A stretch of 64,000 nucleotides of DNA from Boesenbergia rotunda (lineage: Eukaryota; Streptophyta; Magnoliopsida; Zingiberales; Zingiberaceae). Shown one piece after another: positions 20,498 to 31,416 of the stretch (positions are counted from its first letter, which is position 1; every line of letters starts with the position of its first letter). Location of the stretch: positions 62,001 through 126,000 of the forward strand of contig JAGFNQ010001123.1 of assembly GCA_024364735.1 (NCBI GenBank), given 5' to 3'. A program made the position numbers and the translations under genes. Below the pieces are notes generated by a model. It did not search any database. It was not told where the DNA came from and worked only from the letters and a program-made list of their open reading frames with translations.

Positions 20498-21939
20498 CAT
20501 TCATAAAATAAAATACTTTCACATGCTTCTTTATTCATAAACATACATAGCATAATTATTCATTCTTAATACTTAACATCATCATTATGCCTTGAAGGCA
20601 TGAACCTTATCTTCGTTCATCATTTTCATTCCATATCATCATTATGCCTCAAAGGTATGAACTTTAACTTCATTCATCATTTTCAGTCATAAACATAACA
20701 TGCATACATAATCATGTCCTAAGGTATAAACATCATCCTAGTTCATAAAGCTTGCCATGTTCATGGCATACTACAGTATTTAGGGTCATAGCATTCATCA
20801 TAAACCATACATAGACCTTCGCACACATATTCTACATGCATTATACTATTCAACCTACTCCTACATCACATATGTTCATGGTATTTGATCTATAATATTC
20901 AAGAATAAAACATCACACATAACCTAAACATACAAAAAAATCATGTCACATAACACATAAAACTAGGGTTTTAGTAACATAAGGATCCATACATCATGCT
21001 TAACCATATACTTACATCATTGTAACCTAACAACAAGTATCCTTGAGACCTTAACCCAATCTAAGCCCTGGGTCATGGTCTTGGCCGAAACCCTAAGGAA
21101 CCCTAGGTCCATGGAAAAATTCATATAGGTCACAAATAACGTCTCATACAACCATACAATGCCATAGAAAATATTTGATCCCATAGTTAAAGTTAGCCCT
21201 AATCCCTTAGCCCTAGATTAGCCCTTGGCCGAAACCTAAAGGCCCATGAAATTCATAGAAAGATTATTATAAAACCCAATTACTATCCATCATGTCATAG
21301 GGGAAACAAATTAAACATGTTGAATGGTTAGATCAAGTTCCATCCATGGGTTAGGGGTCTTGGCCGAAACTTATAGGAGCCATTAACCATGTAAAAATTC
21401 ACATGAATCACCACTAACATCACTTACATCATAAGGAGACATAAGAACCATCATTAGAGAGTTAAAACTAGTCCTAGCCATGGATACATGAAGGTGGCCG
21501 AACCCTAGAAGTCCTCTTTCATGGATTTCTCAACTTAGATCTCAAACAAAAACTTAGATCATAACCATATCATGGAAAATCATTACACCACAGGTGAGGG
21601 AGTCTTACCTTGGTTTACCTTGGTTATAGACCTTAGATGGGGAGAAGGATGAAGACCTTGTTGTCTCTTGACCCCCCTAGCCTTTGCAACCTTGTAAAAA
21701 AACTTGGATCTTGGAAGAGAGACCTTCTTGTGAAGCTTTTCCAAAGGGAAACTCCCCCTTGAGGTTTCGGCTAGAATGAGGAAGGAAGAGGGAGAAGGGT
21801 GGACTTGGTGGAAGAAGAAAAGTAACTCTCATGCCTCCTCTTTAAACCACATTAAGGAGGGCAAGTGAAGAGTCATGGTGGATGACTCTTCATTTTCCCT
21901 AAGCCTTAACTAAAATCCACTTCATTCTCTACTAGAACT

Positions 21940-22012
21940 CCCTTGCTAGCTGAATTGGTTAGTACATGCATGGTGGTAACATAGGTCCAAGGTTCAATCC
22001 TTGGTGCATGCA
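21940..22012 (+). other. tRNA-like module (A-box and B-box) antisense in G1 LTR
   Basis: TAGCTGAATTGG (21947-21958) fits the RNA polymerase III A-box consensus TRGCNNARYNGG at every position. GGTTCAATCC (21991-22000) fits the B-box core and lies within CCAAGGTTCAATCCTTGG, a T-arm-like hairpin. Spacing is tRNA-like. It reads opposite to the retroelement. The T-loop is one base short and no good acceptor stem is seen, so it is not a normal tRNA gene. Confidence 0.6.
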
Positions 22013-22304
22013 TTTTATTTTTATTTTATTTTTATATTATTTTCAAAAATTCCCCAAAAATTCCCCCATGATCATACTAATATTCCTAATTAAAACCCAT
22101 TTATATTTATATTAAATTTCACCTAAAATCCACTAATAACCATGGTCTTAGAAAAGCCCATTAGTACTTAGCTTCTCAATTTAAATGAGAAATTATGGAT
22201 AATTAGGCTAAGGTTCGTACTAATATCTCTAAACTCCTTAAAAATTATTTAGACATGATCAATATTTTAAAGAAAATATTGAGAAGATTTTTCGGGTCGT
22301 TACA

Positions 22305-22320
22305 ATCCCCCATACCTCGT
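22305..22320 (-). promoter_or_regulatory. Polypurine tract of G1
   Basis: On the minus strand, GTATGGGGGAT immediately precedes the LTR start TGTAACG. Just upstream is TTCGAGGACGAACTTT, also conserved in G2 and G4 between the pol stop and the tract. Confidence 0.85.
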
Positions 22321-22338
22321 GAAAGTTCGTCCTCGAAC

Positions 22339-24187
22339 TTAGAATAACTCCGGGTACTTGCGTCTCATTTCGTCCTCGCGTTCCCAGGTAGCTTCCTCGA
22401 ATCATTGACTTTGCCATAGAACCTTGACTAAGGGTACCTCCTTGTTCCTTAGATTTTTGATCTCTCGATCCAAGATCTGAATAGGTCAGCTTTCGAAACT
22501 TAGGTCCTCCTGAACTTGTACTGTCTATGGTTCGATCACTTGATCTATATCTGGAATACACTTCTTAAGCATTGACACATGGAACACGTTATGAATAGCT
22601 ATCATCTCCTGAGGCAGCTCTAGCTCATATGCTACCTTGCCAACTTGCTTCAGGATCAGGTACGGTCCTACATATCGCGGACTCAATTTTCCTCTCTTCC
22701 CAAATCTCGTCACCTCTTTCATAGGCGCCACTTTGAGGAACACCAAATCTCCAACATTAAATTCCAGTGGTCTACGCCGGACATCTGCATAACTCTTCTG
22801 CCGGCTCTGAGCAGCTTCTATTCGTCGTCGAATGTTCTGTATAGCTCGGGTGGTGTTGTCGATGACATCCGTTGTGAGTCCCATTTCCTTCCTTTCACCA
22901 CCTTCGTACCAACAGATCGGAGACATACATCTCCTCCCATATAAGGCTTCATATGGTGTCATTCCGATAGTAACTTTGTAGCTATTATTGTAAGCGAATT
23001 CCGCTAAACATAGATATCGGCACCAGCTCCCTTTGAAATCCAAGGCACAAGCTCGCAACATGTCCTCCAGTACTTGATTCACCTATTCAGTCTGCCCATC
23101 AGTCTGAGGGTGAAAGGCGGTGCTGAATCGTAGTTTAGTGCCGAGAGACTTCTGAACATACTCCCAAAAATGCGAGGTAAACCGACCATCCCTATCTGAT
23201 ATGATGGTCTTAGGAACTCCATGAAGCTTGATTATCTCCTTAACATATAATTGAGCCAGTTGCTCAATGGAATAAGTTATCTTGATGGCTAAGAAGTGAG
23301 CCAACTTCGTCAACCTGTCCACAATTACCCATACTGCATCATATCCATTTATAGTCTTGGGAAGTCCTGAAATGAAATCCATAGAAATGTCTTCCCATTT
23401 CCACTCCGGAATTGGAAGTGGCTGCAGAACTCCTCCGGGTCGCTGATGTTCTGCCTTCACTCGTTGACAAGTCAGGCAAGTACTAACATGCTGAGCCACA
23501 TCTCTCTTCATACCGGACCACCAGAATTTCTCCTTCAGGTCTTGATACATTTTGGTGGATCCTGGATGCATCGAATAAGGGGTCCCATGCGCTTCTATTA
23601 ATCTTTCCCTTCGCAGCTCCGGATCATTAGGGATACATAGGCGATCCCTAAGGTAGAGTACTCCCCCGTTGGCGATATGAAAACCATCGCCCTTTCCTTC
23701 TAGCATCTCCTGCCTTATTCTCTGAAGACTCGGCTCACCCTTTTGTTTTTCCAGTATGTCGATGAATAGTGTCGGCGATATTGTCATGGTAGAAAGCCGT
23801 CCGGAAATGATCTCAATTCCGAAATTCATAATTTCTCTCCCGAGTGACCGGGGTAGCATAGTTAAGGACATCAAAGTGGCACTGGACTTCCGGCTGAGCG
23901 CGTCAGCGACCCTGTTTGCCTTCCCTGGATGGTAGAAGATCTCACAGTCATAGTTCTTCACTAACTCGAGCCATCGGCGTTGTCTCATATTTAGATCTTT
24001 CTGAGTGAAGAAATACCGCAGACTCTGGTGATCTGTATAAATCCTACATGGCGTTCCGTACAGATAATGCCTCCATATCTTGAGAGCGAAGACTACGGCG
24101 GCCAATTCCAAATCGTGAGTGGGGTAGTTCTGTTCATGTTCTTTGAGTTGCCTAGAGGCGTAGACAATGACCTTACCATTCTACATG
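22339..24187 (-). pseudogene. G1 pol: RNase H, integrase, chromodomain-like tail
   Basis: One minus-strand frame (24187 to 22339) broken by several stops. It opens with the RT/RNase H junction NGKVIVYASRQLK, preceded by a TAG where a sense codon is expected. RNase H shows ELAAVVFALKIWRHYLYG and YTDHQSLRYFF. Integrase has the HHCC zinc module (HPGSTKMY ... CLTCQRVK) and catalytic parts around MDFISGLPK, ISDRDGRFTSHFW and AFHPQTDGQTE. A TAG follows that last motif (about 23083). Stops also follow VIEP (about 22522) and later sites. The C-terminus keeps NKEVPLVKVLW and EEATWERED, the truncated chromodomain typical of Tekay/Del chromoviruses. Pol ends with TAA at 22341-22339. Confidence 0.92.
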
Positions 24188-24417
24188 TGTAGCGACCCGC
24201 CTTCTTACTATCTTTAGACGGATCGTTACTTTTCTCTACTTCTCAACTCTTATACATGACTAAAGAAAATTACGGAAATCTTGTTTTTTTTTTCTTTTAA
24301 ATTTTGCCAACAATTATATTCTAACTTAAGCAATCATGTATAATAATACCATGCCATACTTTCTTCTCAAATCCCATAGCTAATACCTGTTGAAAATAGT
24401 CTTACCCTTCTTAAACT

Positions 24418-24466
24418 GCCTGTACCAGTCGACTGGTGACGTGGCAGTCGACTGGTACGCCTGTAA
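24418..24466. repeat. Paired CAGTCGACTGG palindromes in G2 LTR
   Basis: GTACCAGTCGACTGGT and CAGTCGACTGGTAC stand about 12 bp apart. Each core is its own reverse complement, and together they form a larger inverted repeat. The solo copy S2 (46748-49087) does not show them at the matching place, so they are a variable insertion within the family. Confidence 0.7.
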
Positions 24467-26195
24467 TCAGTTTTACAGGTTTCGGCCCTTGCTTTCCAAG
24501 TCCACCATTCCTTCAATATCGAGCCATATCAAACTACGACATCATTTCTATACTCTATATCAGTTTCCTAAACAATTTAGCCAATCAAACGAATCCATAA
24601 ACTTGAATTTAGGACTTTTATGGAAGAAAATAAACTAAACAAGTTTATATAAACTTTAACAATAGAGTTTGTACCAATCTTGACTTCTATGAATTTATAA
24701 CACCAAATACATGTTCTACGACCTTGCTAAAGCATTATGAAATGTGATTGCAACTTTTCTAAACATTTTTAAGCAATAAAACTCGATTCAAAAGGAAAAT
24801 TGATACTATCTTGGCACAAACACCTTTTTCTCTAACAAAGTATCAATATTTCTAACTACTCACACTTTTACTCATCCAATGCAATCATGGGGATATATAT
24901 GCTAAAGGAAATGACATGGAATCTTTACTCTAAGAAATTTAGCATATAAAACTATCCAAAACTCAAATACTCCATAATCTCCATAAAGCAAGAACTTGAA
25001 ATTTGAATAAACTTAAACATTGCAATTCAAATAACTAAAATGTCTCGTCTCAAGGATCTCTCCATAATCAGCCACCACACACACTCTACTCAGCACCGCC
25101 TCGTCGTCTTCTTCAGAATTGCTTGCCTTTACCTTTATCTGCAATAAGAGGAAATGCATCTATAAGCAAAAGCTTAGTAAGTACTATCTAGCTCACAAAA
25201 TCTCGAATGTGCAAACATGCTTCTAGAATAATATGAAAATCATATGAGATACTAATATGCTTGAAAGGAAACTAAGAACATGTATAGCTCAAAACATGCA
25301 TACTCAAGCAATAATAAATCTCAATTTACTTTTCTTGGCTCAACTTGAAACTTTAGCTATTCTTTAACTTTTTGAAAACTTTCTTAAACTTTCGAAAACT
25401 TTGCTAAAGCATATACTTGAAAATAATAATCACTTGGATCCACTGAAGACGTAAGTATCATCTGATATGCGCGTTCCCTAAAAGGTTGGGGTAGCGAGCC
25501 ACCAATCCTAATAGAGCAGACCTTGGTCTACCAGGGCCAAGACCTTGGAATTGGACACCTGGATTTCTTTAACGACGCCCTTGGACGCCGGGTACTGGCC
25601 TTATAAAATAAAATAGCTTTTCTTTCTTTTCTTTCTTATCTGTAAATGCCTTGGCATTTTCTGGAGCACCTTGCGTGCTAAAATTCCTAAGTCTTGACTT
25701 TTGGAGATTTCTTAAGGCCTTGGCCTTTTCTTTTCTTATCTTTATCTTTTCTTTTCTTTTCTCATAGCTTTTCTTGGACCCTAAACTCACATAGGGTATT
25801 AATCAACATATATAAGCATATAATGAACTAATATCACATGCAAAAAAACTCAAACAAAAGGAAATATCTCTTTTAAAAACTTTTAAAGGAAATTCTCGCG
25901 GAAAAACCGCCTCTTACTGCAGGTGAGCAGTACTTACCTTGATATCTTGGACTTACAACCAAGATTGACGTCTAGGACTCGGAAGAAACTTGAGATCTCG
26001 GAGAATTCTTCGCACCTACGCGTTCCTCTCGTCGCGGGGATCCCGAATATAGGATTATCTCTCGGAGAAAAGCTTTGGCCGGCCCTCTAGGGCTTGATGT
26101 GGCGTGCGTGCAAGAGAGGAGAGGGAGAGGGGTCGGCGCAACCTTGGGAGAGGGAGAGGGTTTGAGAGAAAATAAAACTTCTCTCTTTAATTATC

Positions 26196-26203
26196 TATTT
26201 ATA
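26196..26203 (-). promoter_or_regulatory. TATA box of G2 LTR
   Basis: TATAAATA on the minus strand, within AAGTATAAATAGATAA. The matching site in S2 is at 48768-48775. It is placed as expected for the element promoter. Confidence 0.65.
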
Positions 26204-26299
26204 CTTAAGGGTCGGATCAACCTAACTATACCGTAAATACCCTTCTCTCCGTCCCTTGTTGTGCTTGATACCCCTAGCCCGGCTGGCCACGCGCTCCCT

Positions 26300-26340
26300 T
26301 GGTCTCGTGGTGGTCGCGGGTTCGAGCCACCCGCTGCACT
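26300..26340 (+). other. tRNA T-arm-like hairpin in G2 LTR
   Basis: GCGGGTTCGAGCCACCCGC (26317-26335) contains the B-box core GGTTCGAGCC and forms a 5-bp stem. It reads antisense to the element, as in G1 and G4. An A-box is not clear in this copy. Confidence 0.5.
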
Positions 26341-26525
26341 TAATTGGTTTTTCCATTTTTGGCTTTTTCTTTTTTCTTTTTCTTTTTCCAAAAATACCAA
26401 ACGGACTCGGAAAATTCCATAAAAATACTCTAAAAATTCCTAAAAATACCTAGAATATTTCTAAACCATTTCTAAATAATTCTAAGGACTTTAAGAACTA
26501 AAAATGGAAATTTTGGGGCGTTACA

Positions 26526-26540
26526 ATCCCCCATACCTTA
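26526..26540 (-). promoter_or_regulatory. Polypurine tract of G2
   Basis: Minus-strand AAGGTATGGGGGAT lies directly before the LTR start TGTAACG. Confidence 0.85.
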
Positions 26541-26560
26541 TAAAAAGTTCGTCCTCGAAC

Positions 26561-27320
26561 TTAGAATAATTCTGGATATCTCTCTCTCATGCTGTCCTCA
26601 CGTTCCCAAGTAGCCTCTTCATGCTTTTGATTCTGCCAAATGACCTTCACTAGTGGCACTTCTTTGTTTCTTAATCTTTTAACTGCTTTGTCCACTATCT
26701 GTGTCGGTCTGCTCTCATAACTAAGATCTTCTTGGATCTGTACTGACTGAGGCTGAATCACTTGGCTAGGGTCGTGAATACACTTCTTTAGCATAGAGAC
26801 ATGAAATGTACTGTGGATAGCTGACATATCCTCTGGTAGGTCCAGCTCATATGCTACCTTACCAACCCTCTTTATAATCTTGTAGGGTCCTATGTAGCGA
26901 GGACTTAGCTTGCCCTTCTAGCCAAATCTCACCACTCCCTTCATAGGAGCGACCTTGAGAAATACTGAATCTCCAACTTGGAATTCAAGTGGCCTACGGC
27001 GTGTGTCAGCATAACTTCTCTGTCTACTCTGGGCAGTCTCAATCCTCTGGCGGATTGTCTGGATAGCCTGAGCGGTTCATCTATAAGCTCAGTCTGGCTG
27101 CCTAATCCTGACTCCATCTCTTTCTTCTCACCAGCTTCTTGCCAACATATGGGTGATCTGCATTTCCTGCCATACAATGCCTCATAAGGCGCCATCTGAT
27201 GGTGGCCTGATAGCTATTGTTGTAGGCAAACTCAGCTAAGCACAGAAATTTGCACCAACTACCTTTAAAGTCCAATGCACAAGCCCTGAGCATGTCTTCT
27301 AAAATCTGATTTACTCTCTC
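26561..27320 (-). pseudogene. G2 pol fragment: integrase C-terminus and chromodomain-like tail
   Basis: Read on the minus strand from the gap: ERVNQILEDMLRACALDFKG, LAEFAYNNSYQATI, then a frameshift into APYEALYGRKCRSPICW, another frame change, a TAG before KGKLSPRYIGPY, then FHVSMLKKC and the tail NKEVPLVKVIWQNQ, EEATWERED. It ends TAA at 26563-26561. These match G1 integrase 22339-23090 block by block, so both are Tekay-like chromoviruses. It is not functional. Confidence 0.9.
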
Positions 27321-27592
27321 NNNNNNNNNNNNNNNNNNNNNNNNNNNNNNNNNNNNNNNNNNNNNNNNNNNNNNNNNNNNNNNNNNNNNNNNNNNNNNNN
27401 NNNNNNNNNNNNNNNNNNNNNNNNNNNNNNNNNNNNNNNNNNNNNNNNNNNNNNNNNNNNNNNNNNNNNNNNNNNNNNNNNNNNNNNNNNNNNNNNNNNN
27501 NNNNNNNNNNNNNNNNNNNNNNNNNNNNNNNNNNNNNNNNNNNNNNNNNNNNNNNNNNNNNNNNNNNNNNNNNNNNNNNNNNNNNNNNNNNN
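27321..27592. other. Assembly gap (272 N)
   Basis: A run of N. The left side is G2 integrase and the right side is the middle of a G1-family LTR. For an undisturbed nested structure the gap should contain most of G2, its 5' LTR and the remainder of G1, i.e. many kilobases. Confidence 0.98.
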
Positions 27593-30200
27593 ACATACTT
27601 ATCATAGCATCATTCTTAACATGAACATAACATAAGCATACTTATCATTGTATCATTATGAACATAAACATAAGCATACTTATCATGGTATTGTTCTTAA
27701 TCATGAACATAAACGTAAGCATTCTTATCATGGTATCATTATGAACATAAACATAAGCATACTTATCATGATATCGTTCTTAATCATGAACATAAACGTA
27801 AGCATTCTTATCATGGTATCATTATGAACATAAACATAAGCATACTTATCATGATATAATGCATAACATGAATGAATGCATGAGACAAATGCATATATCA
27901 TAAGGATTCATAATTTGAAAACAATAGTTACAAATACTTAAACATAATCATAACATCATAGGGGTCCCCGGCTTGTACCACATACATACATCATATGCGT
28001 GCATCCCTAAGTAAATACGAGGTAGCTAGTCTCGACCTACTAGGGTAAGGACAGCTTCATCGGTAGTCCCAGAACCGTGGACAACTTCATCGTTAGTCCA
28101 GAACCGTGGACAGCTTCATCGGTAGTCCAGAACCGTGGACAACTTCATCGGTAGTCCAAAACCGTAGACCATTCTTAGGTCCGGTACAAGTCCATTCATA
28201 AAATAAAATACTTTCACATGCTTCTTCATTCATAAAACATACATAGCAAAATCATTCATTCTTAATGCTTAACATCATCATTATGCCTTGAAGGCATGAA
28301 CCTTATCTTCATTCATCATTTTCATTCCATATCAGCATTATGCCTCGAAGGCATGGACTTTAACTTCATTCATCATTTTCATTCATAAACATGACATGCA
28401 TACATAATCATGTCCTAAAGTATAAACATCATCCTAGTTCATAAAGCTTGCCGTGTCATGGTACATAAGATAAACATACAGTTCATACATGATACATTTC
28501 ATCTAGCATGCATAATCGTAGTATCCATCCTTCGACATGCATGGATAAAATACATATGAACGTGATACATACCACTTAGGTTCATGGCATTCTACAGTAC
28601 TTAGGGTCATAGCATTCATCATAAACCATACATAGACCTTTGCACACATATTTCCATTATAGGACTTTGACATTCTATATGCATTATTCTATTCGACCTA
28701 CTCCTACATCACATAGGTTCATGGTATTTGATCTATAATATTCATGAGTAAAACATAACACATAACCTAAACATACGAAAAATCATGTTACATAACACAT
28801 AAAAACTAGGGTTTTAGTAACGTAAGGATCCTTACCTCGTGCTTAACCATATACTTACATCATTGTAGCCTAAAAACAAGTATCCTTGAGACTTTAACCC
28901 AATCCAAACCCTAGGTCATGGTCTTGGCCGAAACCCTAAAGGACCCTAGGTCCATGGAAAATTCATATAGGTCACAAATAACATCCCATACAAACATACA
29001 ATGCCATAGAAAAATATTTGATCCGATAGTTAGAGCTAACCCTAATCCCTTAGCCCTAGAGTAGCTCTTGGCTGAAACCTAAATGTCCATAAATTCATAG
29101 AAAAATTCTTATAAAATACAATTACTATCCATCTTGCCATAGGGAAAACAAATTAAACATGTTGAATGGTTGGATCAAGTTCCAACCATGGGTTAGGGGT
29201 CTTGGCCGAAACTTATAAGGACCATTAAGCATGTAAAAATTCACATGAATCACCACTAACATCACTTACATCATAAGAAGACATAAGAACCATCATTAGA
29301 GAGTTAAAACTAATCCTAGCCATAGAGACATGAGGGTGGCCGAAACCCTAGAAGTCCTCCTTCATGGATTTCTCAACCTAGCTCTCAAACAAAAACTTAG
29401 ATCATAACAATATCAAGGAAAACCATTACACCACAGGTGAGGGAGTCTTACCTTCCTTGATCTTGCTTACAAACCTTGAATAGAAAATAAAAGAAACCTC
29501 TTTGCTCCCAAACTTCTCCTTAGCCCTTGTAGCCTTGTAGAAGGCTTTGGATCTTCAAGATGGAGCCTTGGATAAGCTTTTCCAAGGGAAGAGAAACCTT
29601 GGTGGTTTCGTCTAGGAGAAAGAAGAAGGAAGAGAGGGGTGGCCTTGGTGGAAGAAGAGAAGAAAAGTAACTCCTTTGTCTCTTCCATTCTCCTCTACCC
29701 CTTTTATACCACTTGAATGGGGGCAAGTGAAGGGTCATGGTGCCTCTTCTCTTGATGACTCTTCACTTCCCTAAGCCTTAACCAAAATCCTCTTCATTCT
29801 CTACTAGCACTCCCTTGCTAGGTGAATTGGTTAGTACATGCATGGTGGTAACATAGGTCCAAGGTTCAATCCTTGGTGCATGCACTCTATTTTTATTTTA
29901 TTTTTATTTTATTTTTTTATTATTTCCAAAAATTCCCCTAAGATCCACCCATGTTTATGCTAATATTCCTAATTAAAATCTATTTATATTTATATTAAAT
30001 TCTACCCAAAATCCACCAATAACCGTGGTACTAGAAAAGCCCATATAAAGCCCATTAGTACTTAGCGTCTCAATTTAAATGGGAAAATCATGGATAACTA
30101 GTCTAAAGTTTATACTAGTATCTCTAGGTTCCTCGAAAAACCATCTAGACATGATCAATATTTTTAGGAAAATATTGAGAAAATTTTCCGAGTCGTTACA
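27593..30200 (-). repeat. G1-family LTR, left end in gap
   Basis: Minus-strand LTR beginning TGTAACGACTCGG at 30200. It is collinear with 19765-22304, with the tandem ATCATGGTATCATT repeats (27600-27870), the framed GC block (27970-28192), and the tRNA-like module (29815-29885, A-box TAGGTGAATTGG at 29819, B-box GGTTCAATCC at 29863). A minus-strand TATAAAA is at 29708-29702. No polypurine tract adjoins 30200, so it is a 5' LTR or solo LTR. It is inserted into the 5' LTR of copia E3. Confidence 0.88.
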
Positions 30201-30772
30201 CGCAATAGTTAAACTTGTGTGGCGAGTGCTAAGTGGAGGAGCTATGTCGGTACTCAAGCGCCTGAAAGGTATTAGGGTGCCTGAGCCAGGATAGGAGTTT
30301 GATTGTGCAGCGGATTGAATTGCGCCCGAGACGCTGCGACTAGGGTACCTGAAAGACTACTATATAAAGGGGTCATCATCATCACCCCAGAACAGCAATT
30401 GACACTCTACGATCATTCTGTTCTCCTGTGTGTTGCGTGATCAATTGCTCGGCAGCCCTGAAACGATGTCCGACTCTCTGAGCAAAGATCTTCAACTCAT
30501 TCAAAAAGGAGTCGATATACTTGTTTTATTTTAATTACACACTAAAATCATGTAATTTGCACATTCATTCGAGTATTAATGATTGCCTAACGCAAATGAT
30601 CAAGGATCGTAGGACTTGCAATAGGAGCTGGTTAAGACTCCGAAGCAAGTAAAACTAACTTGTGTTAGCGTGTTGTGTTTTGTTTTCCGCTACATACTCA
30701 ATCGTTCTAAAAATCTAAAATATCTTTAAAGCGATATTCACCCCCCCTCTATCGCTCTATCTCGATCCTACA
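30201..30772 (+). repeat. E3 5' LTR, right part
   Basis: Contains TATATAAAGGGG (30361 onward) and ends GATCCTACA before the primer site. The layout parallels E2: TATA, then a CA-rich transcribed part, then a short GGACTTGCAATAGGAGCTGG phrase, then the C-rich CACCCCCCCTCTATCG end. Confidence 0.75.
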
Positions 30773-30774
30773 AT

Positions 30775-30785
30775 TGGTATCAGAG
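30775..30785 (+). promoter_or_regulatory. Primer-binding site of E3
   Basis: TGGTATCAGAG, the initiator Met tRNA complement, lies two bases after the LTR end. Confidence 0.88.
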
Positions 30786-30966
30786 AAGGGGTTGCCCTAT
30801 TTGGTGAAACCACCACTTGAGTTTTTTTTTCAGATTTTCGTTTCTTTTTTCTTCCTTACTTCGAGCATATTTTATTTTTATTCCCGCACTGCTAATCCAA
30901 GGCAAAAGTCTTGGTATATTTGCCTCTCTTTTTTTTTGCAAGTCTATTCTCTTTGTTTCTTCCTTG

Positions 30967-31405
30967 ATGGTCATGCAAGAAGGCTACAACACTGCTCACC
31001 CCCCTCACTTCTCTGGGGAAGATTTCGATTATTGGAAGAGCTGAATGGAAGTTTACCTGATAACTTAGGTGGATATGTGAATTATAATCCAAATCGGATT
31101 CAATCTCTCAAGACACGAGCAAGGACGGTGCTAAGCTATGACAAATGGGACACATTTGCCAAGAGAAGAATTGAAGCAGATGCAAAAGCAACACAAACTC
31201 TCCAATGTGGACTCATGAAGGAGGAGCTAAAGTGTGTCGGAAATTAAATAAATTGTACAATCTAAAAATGTAGGACGGAGAAACCGCTTACCAAATGCAC
31301 ACCCGGTTACAAGAAATTATCAACAGGTTCCACGTCATAAGGCACACAATTGAAAACAGGGATTTAATCAATTGCTTCAACTTCCACTTAGTATATAAAG
31401 GATAG
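30967..31405 (+). pseudogene. E3 gag remnant
   Basis: ATG 30967 opens MVMQEGYNTAHPPHFSGEDF, the copia gag N-terminus. It meets TGA after YWKS and shifts frame to show AKRRIEADAKATQTLQCGLM, then a stop, then ETAYQMHTRLQEIINRFHVI and TIENRDLI. The segment between QCGLMKEELK and the next block is deleted. It has no zinc knuckle and no pol. Confidence 0.85.
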
Positions 31406-31416
31406 AATGGGGAGAA

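Larger units (their letters stand above)
19765..22304 (-). repeat. G1 3' LTR, proximal part
   Basis: Minus-strand LTR starting at 22304 (TGTAACGACCCGAAAAATC). It contains tandem TCTATCATGGCATAATTCTTAACAT units (19910-20170), a GC-rich block with four GTCCAGAACCGTGGAC repeats (20275-20497), and an antisense tRNA-like module (21940-22012). Its sequence parallels 27593-30200 along its length. Confidence 0.9.
12181..24187 (-). mobile_element. Ty3/gypsy G1 (Tekay-like chromovirus), minus strand, interrupted
   Basis: The minus-strand order is RNase H, integrase and chromodomain tail (24187-22339), a polypurine tract (about 22305-22320) and the 3' LTR (22304 down to 12181). The LTR is split by copia E2. 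The LTR is about 2.9 kb without E2, with termini TGTAACGACCCG and GGGCGTTACA. Pol is cut at 24187 by gypsy G2, so RT, protease, gag and the 5' LTR are not joined to it here. The bases next to 12181 (TATTT) do not match those next to the G1-family LTR ending at 30200 (CGCAA), so these two LTRs need not belong to one insertion. Confidence 0.85.
24188..26525 (-). repeat. G2 3' LTR (2,338 bp)
   Basis: Minus-strand start TGTAACGCCCCAAAATTTCC (26525), end GGCGGGTCGCTACA (24188). It carries a TATA box (26203-26196), a T-arm-like sequence near 26310-26335, and a twin palindrome CCAGTCGACTGG (24420-24460) near the 3' end. Confidence 0.92.
24188..27320 (-). mobile_element. Ty3/gypsy G2, minus strand, cut by N gap
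   Basis: 3' LTR (26525 down to 24188), polypurine tract and 3' pol are present. The rest is lost in the gap. It sits inside G1 pol at the RT/RNase H boundary; ACATG at 24183-24187 should be one copy of its target duplication. A solo LTR of the same family is at 46748-49087 with a full duplication, which confirms the LTR limits. Confidence 0.88.

Noticed and set aside
21940..22012. Functional tRNA gene
   Set aside because: A/B boxes are present, but there is no convincing acceptor stem, the T-loop is short, and no terminator is placed properly. Kept as a tRNA-like module only.
27102..27605. 167-codon minus-strand open frame spanning the N gap
   Set aside because: Most codons are N. Only the 27102-27320 part is real sequence, and it is G2 integrase.
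12181..30200. Treating 12181-30200 as one complete G1 element with nested E2 and G2
   Set aside because: The flanking 5-mers differ (TATTT and CGCAA), the host elements on each side differ, and the gap hides the middle.
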